DNA from: Legionella yabuuchiae
GTDB taxonomy: Bacteria > Pseudomonadota > Gammaproteobacteria > Legionellales > Legionellaceae
DNA: 47,623 nucleotides
NCBI RefSeq assembly: GCF_900640115.1
Contig: NZ_CAAAIW010000025.1
Location: 1 to 47,623 of the forward strand
Direction of reading: 5' to 3'
Of this stretch, positions 47,572 to 47,623 are shown one piece after another. A program made the translations under genes and the position numbers. Position 1 is the first letter of the stretch; each line of letters opens with the position of its first letter. The notes beneath the pieces were generated by a model. The model was not told where the DNA came from and did no database searches. It was given only the letters and a program-made list of their open reading frames with translations.

Positions 47572-47623
47572 TATGATCAAATGCGCACATGAAGAGAAAA
47601 TTAGAAGCAACTGAGCGCGAAAA

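Overview
The window looks like chromosome of a low-GC gammaproteobacterium of the order Legionellales, most likely a Legionella-type organism. The evidence is a DotI/IcmL-family type IVB secretion protein, two large effector-like genes (one behind a good match to the Legionella PmrA operator), a SulP-STAS-carbonic anhydrase fusion, and an otherwise ordinary gammaproteobacterial housekeeping set. No rRNA, tRNA or CRISPR array was recognised.

Layout. 1-1370: a membrane PAS sensor-like gene. 1371-2790: an insertion-sequence graveyard with an IS1634-type fragment ending in an inverted duplication of itself, followed by a 982-bp element with 48-bp inverted ends and an exact 9-bp target duplication. 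That element carries an IS4-type transposase fragment, a palindromic MITE and an amber-interrupted GIY-YIG endonuclease gene. 2791-7973: licD, a HAD/nucleotidyltransferase fusion, an MscS channel, a YdjM-like membrane hydrolase and a CinA-like gene. 7932-12505: obg, rpmA and rplU diverge from rplY, pth and ychF. 12696-16482: an orphan fused peptide-ABC ATPase and a 622-aa effector-like protein. 16567-23923 (minus strand): pcm, tolC, ttcA, SulP-carbonic anhydrase and proS. 24109-28674: kbl-tdh (threonine to glycine plus acetyl-CoA), ettA and an L,D-transpeptidase lipoprotein. 29281-32818: a PmrA-type promoter with an 826-aa ankyrin-like effector candidate, a reverse-transcriptase fragment and an exported protein. 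33343-37384: an IcmL-like gene coupled to hutG, and a divergent SDR-hutI pair. 37484-46917: an OPT transporter facing valS and an RND pump with its adaptor. The window ends with a short secreted protein.

Repeats stand out. A ~165-bp near-perfect palindrome (TATACCC...GGGTATA) occurs five times in both orientations, and two copies look identical. A second family with tips CTCTGTACATGACA occurs as the 982-bp element and as a 35-bp palindrome; each is flanked by its own exact 9-bp direct repeat (GTTAGTGAT and GTTAAAAAT), so both appear to have inserted by transposition. Two further palindromes lie at 21673-21760 and 39502-39682.

Functional links (inference). LicD plus the HAD/NTP-transferase suggests phospho-group decoration of a surface glycan. 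HutG and HutI are two histidine-degradation enzymes whose divergent promoter region holds a MITE. TolC could serve the RND pump. The two effector-like proteins and the IcmL-like protein tie the window to a Dot/Icm lifestyle.
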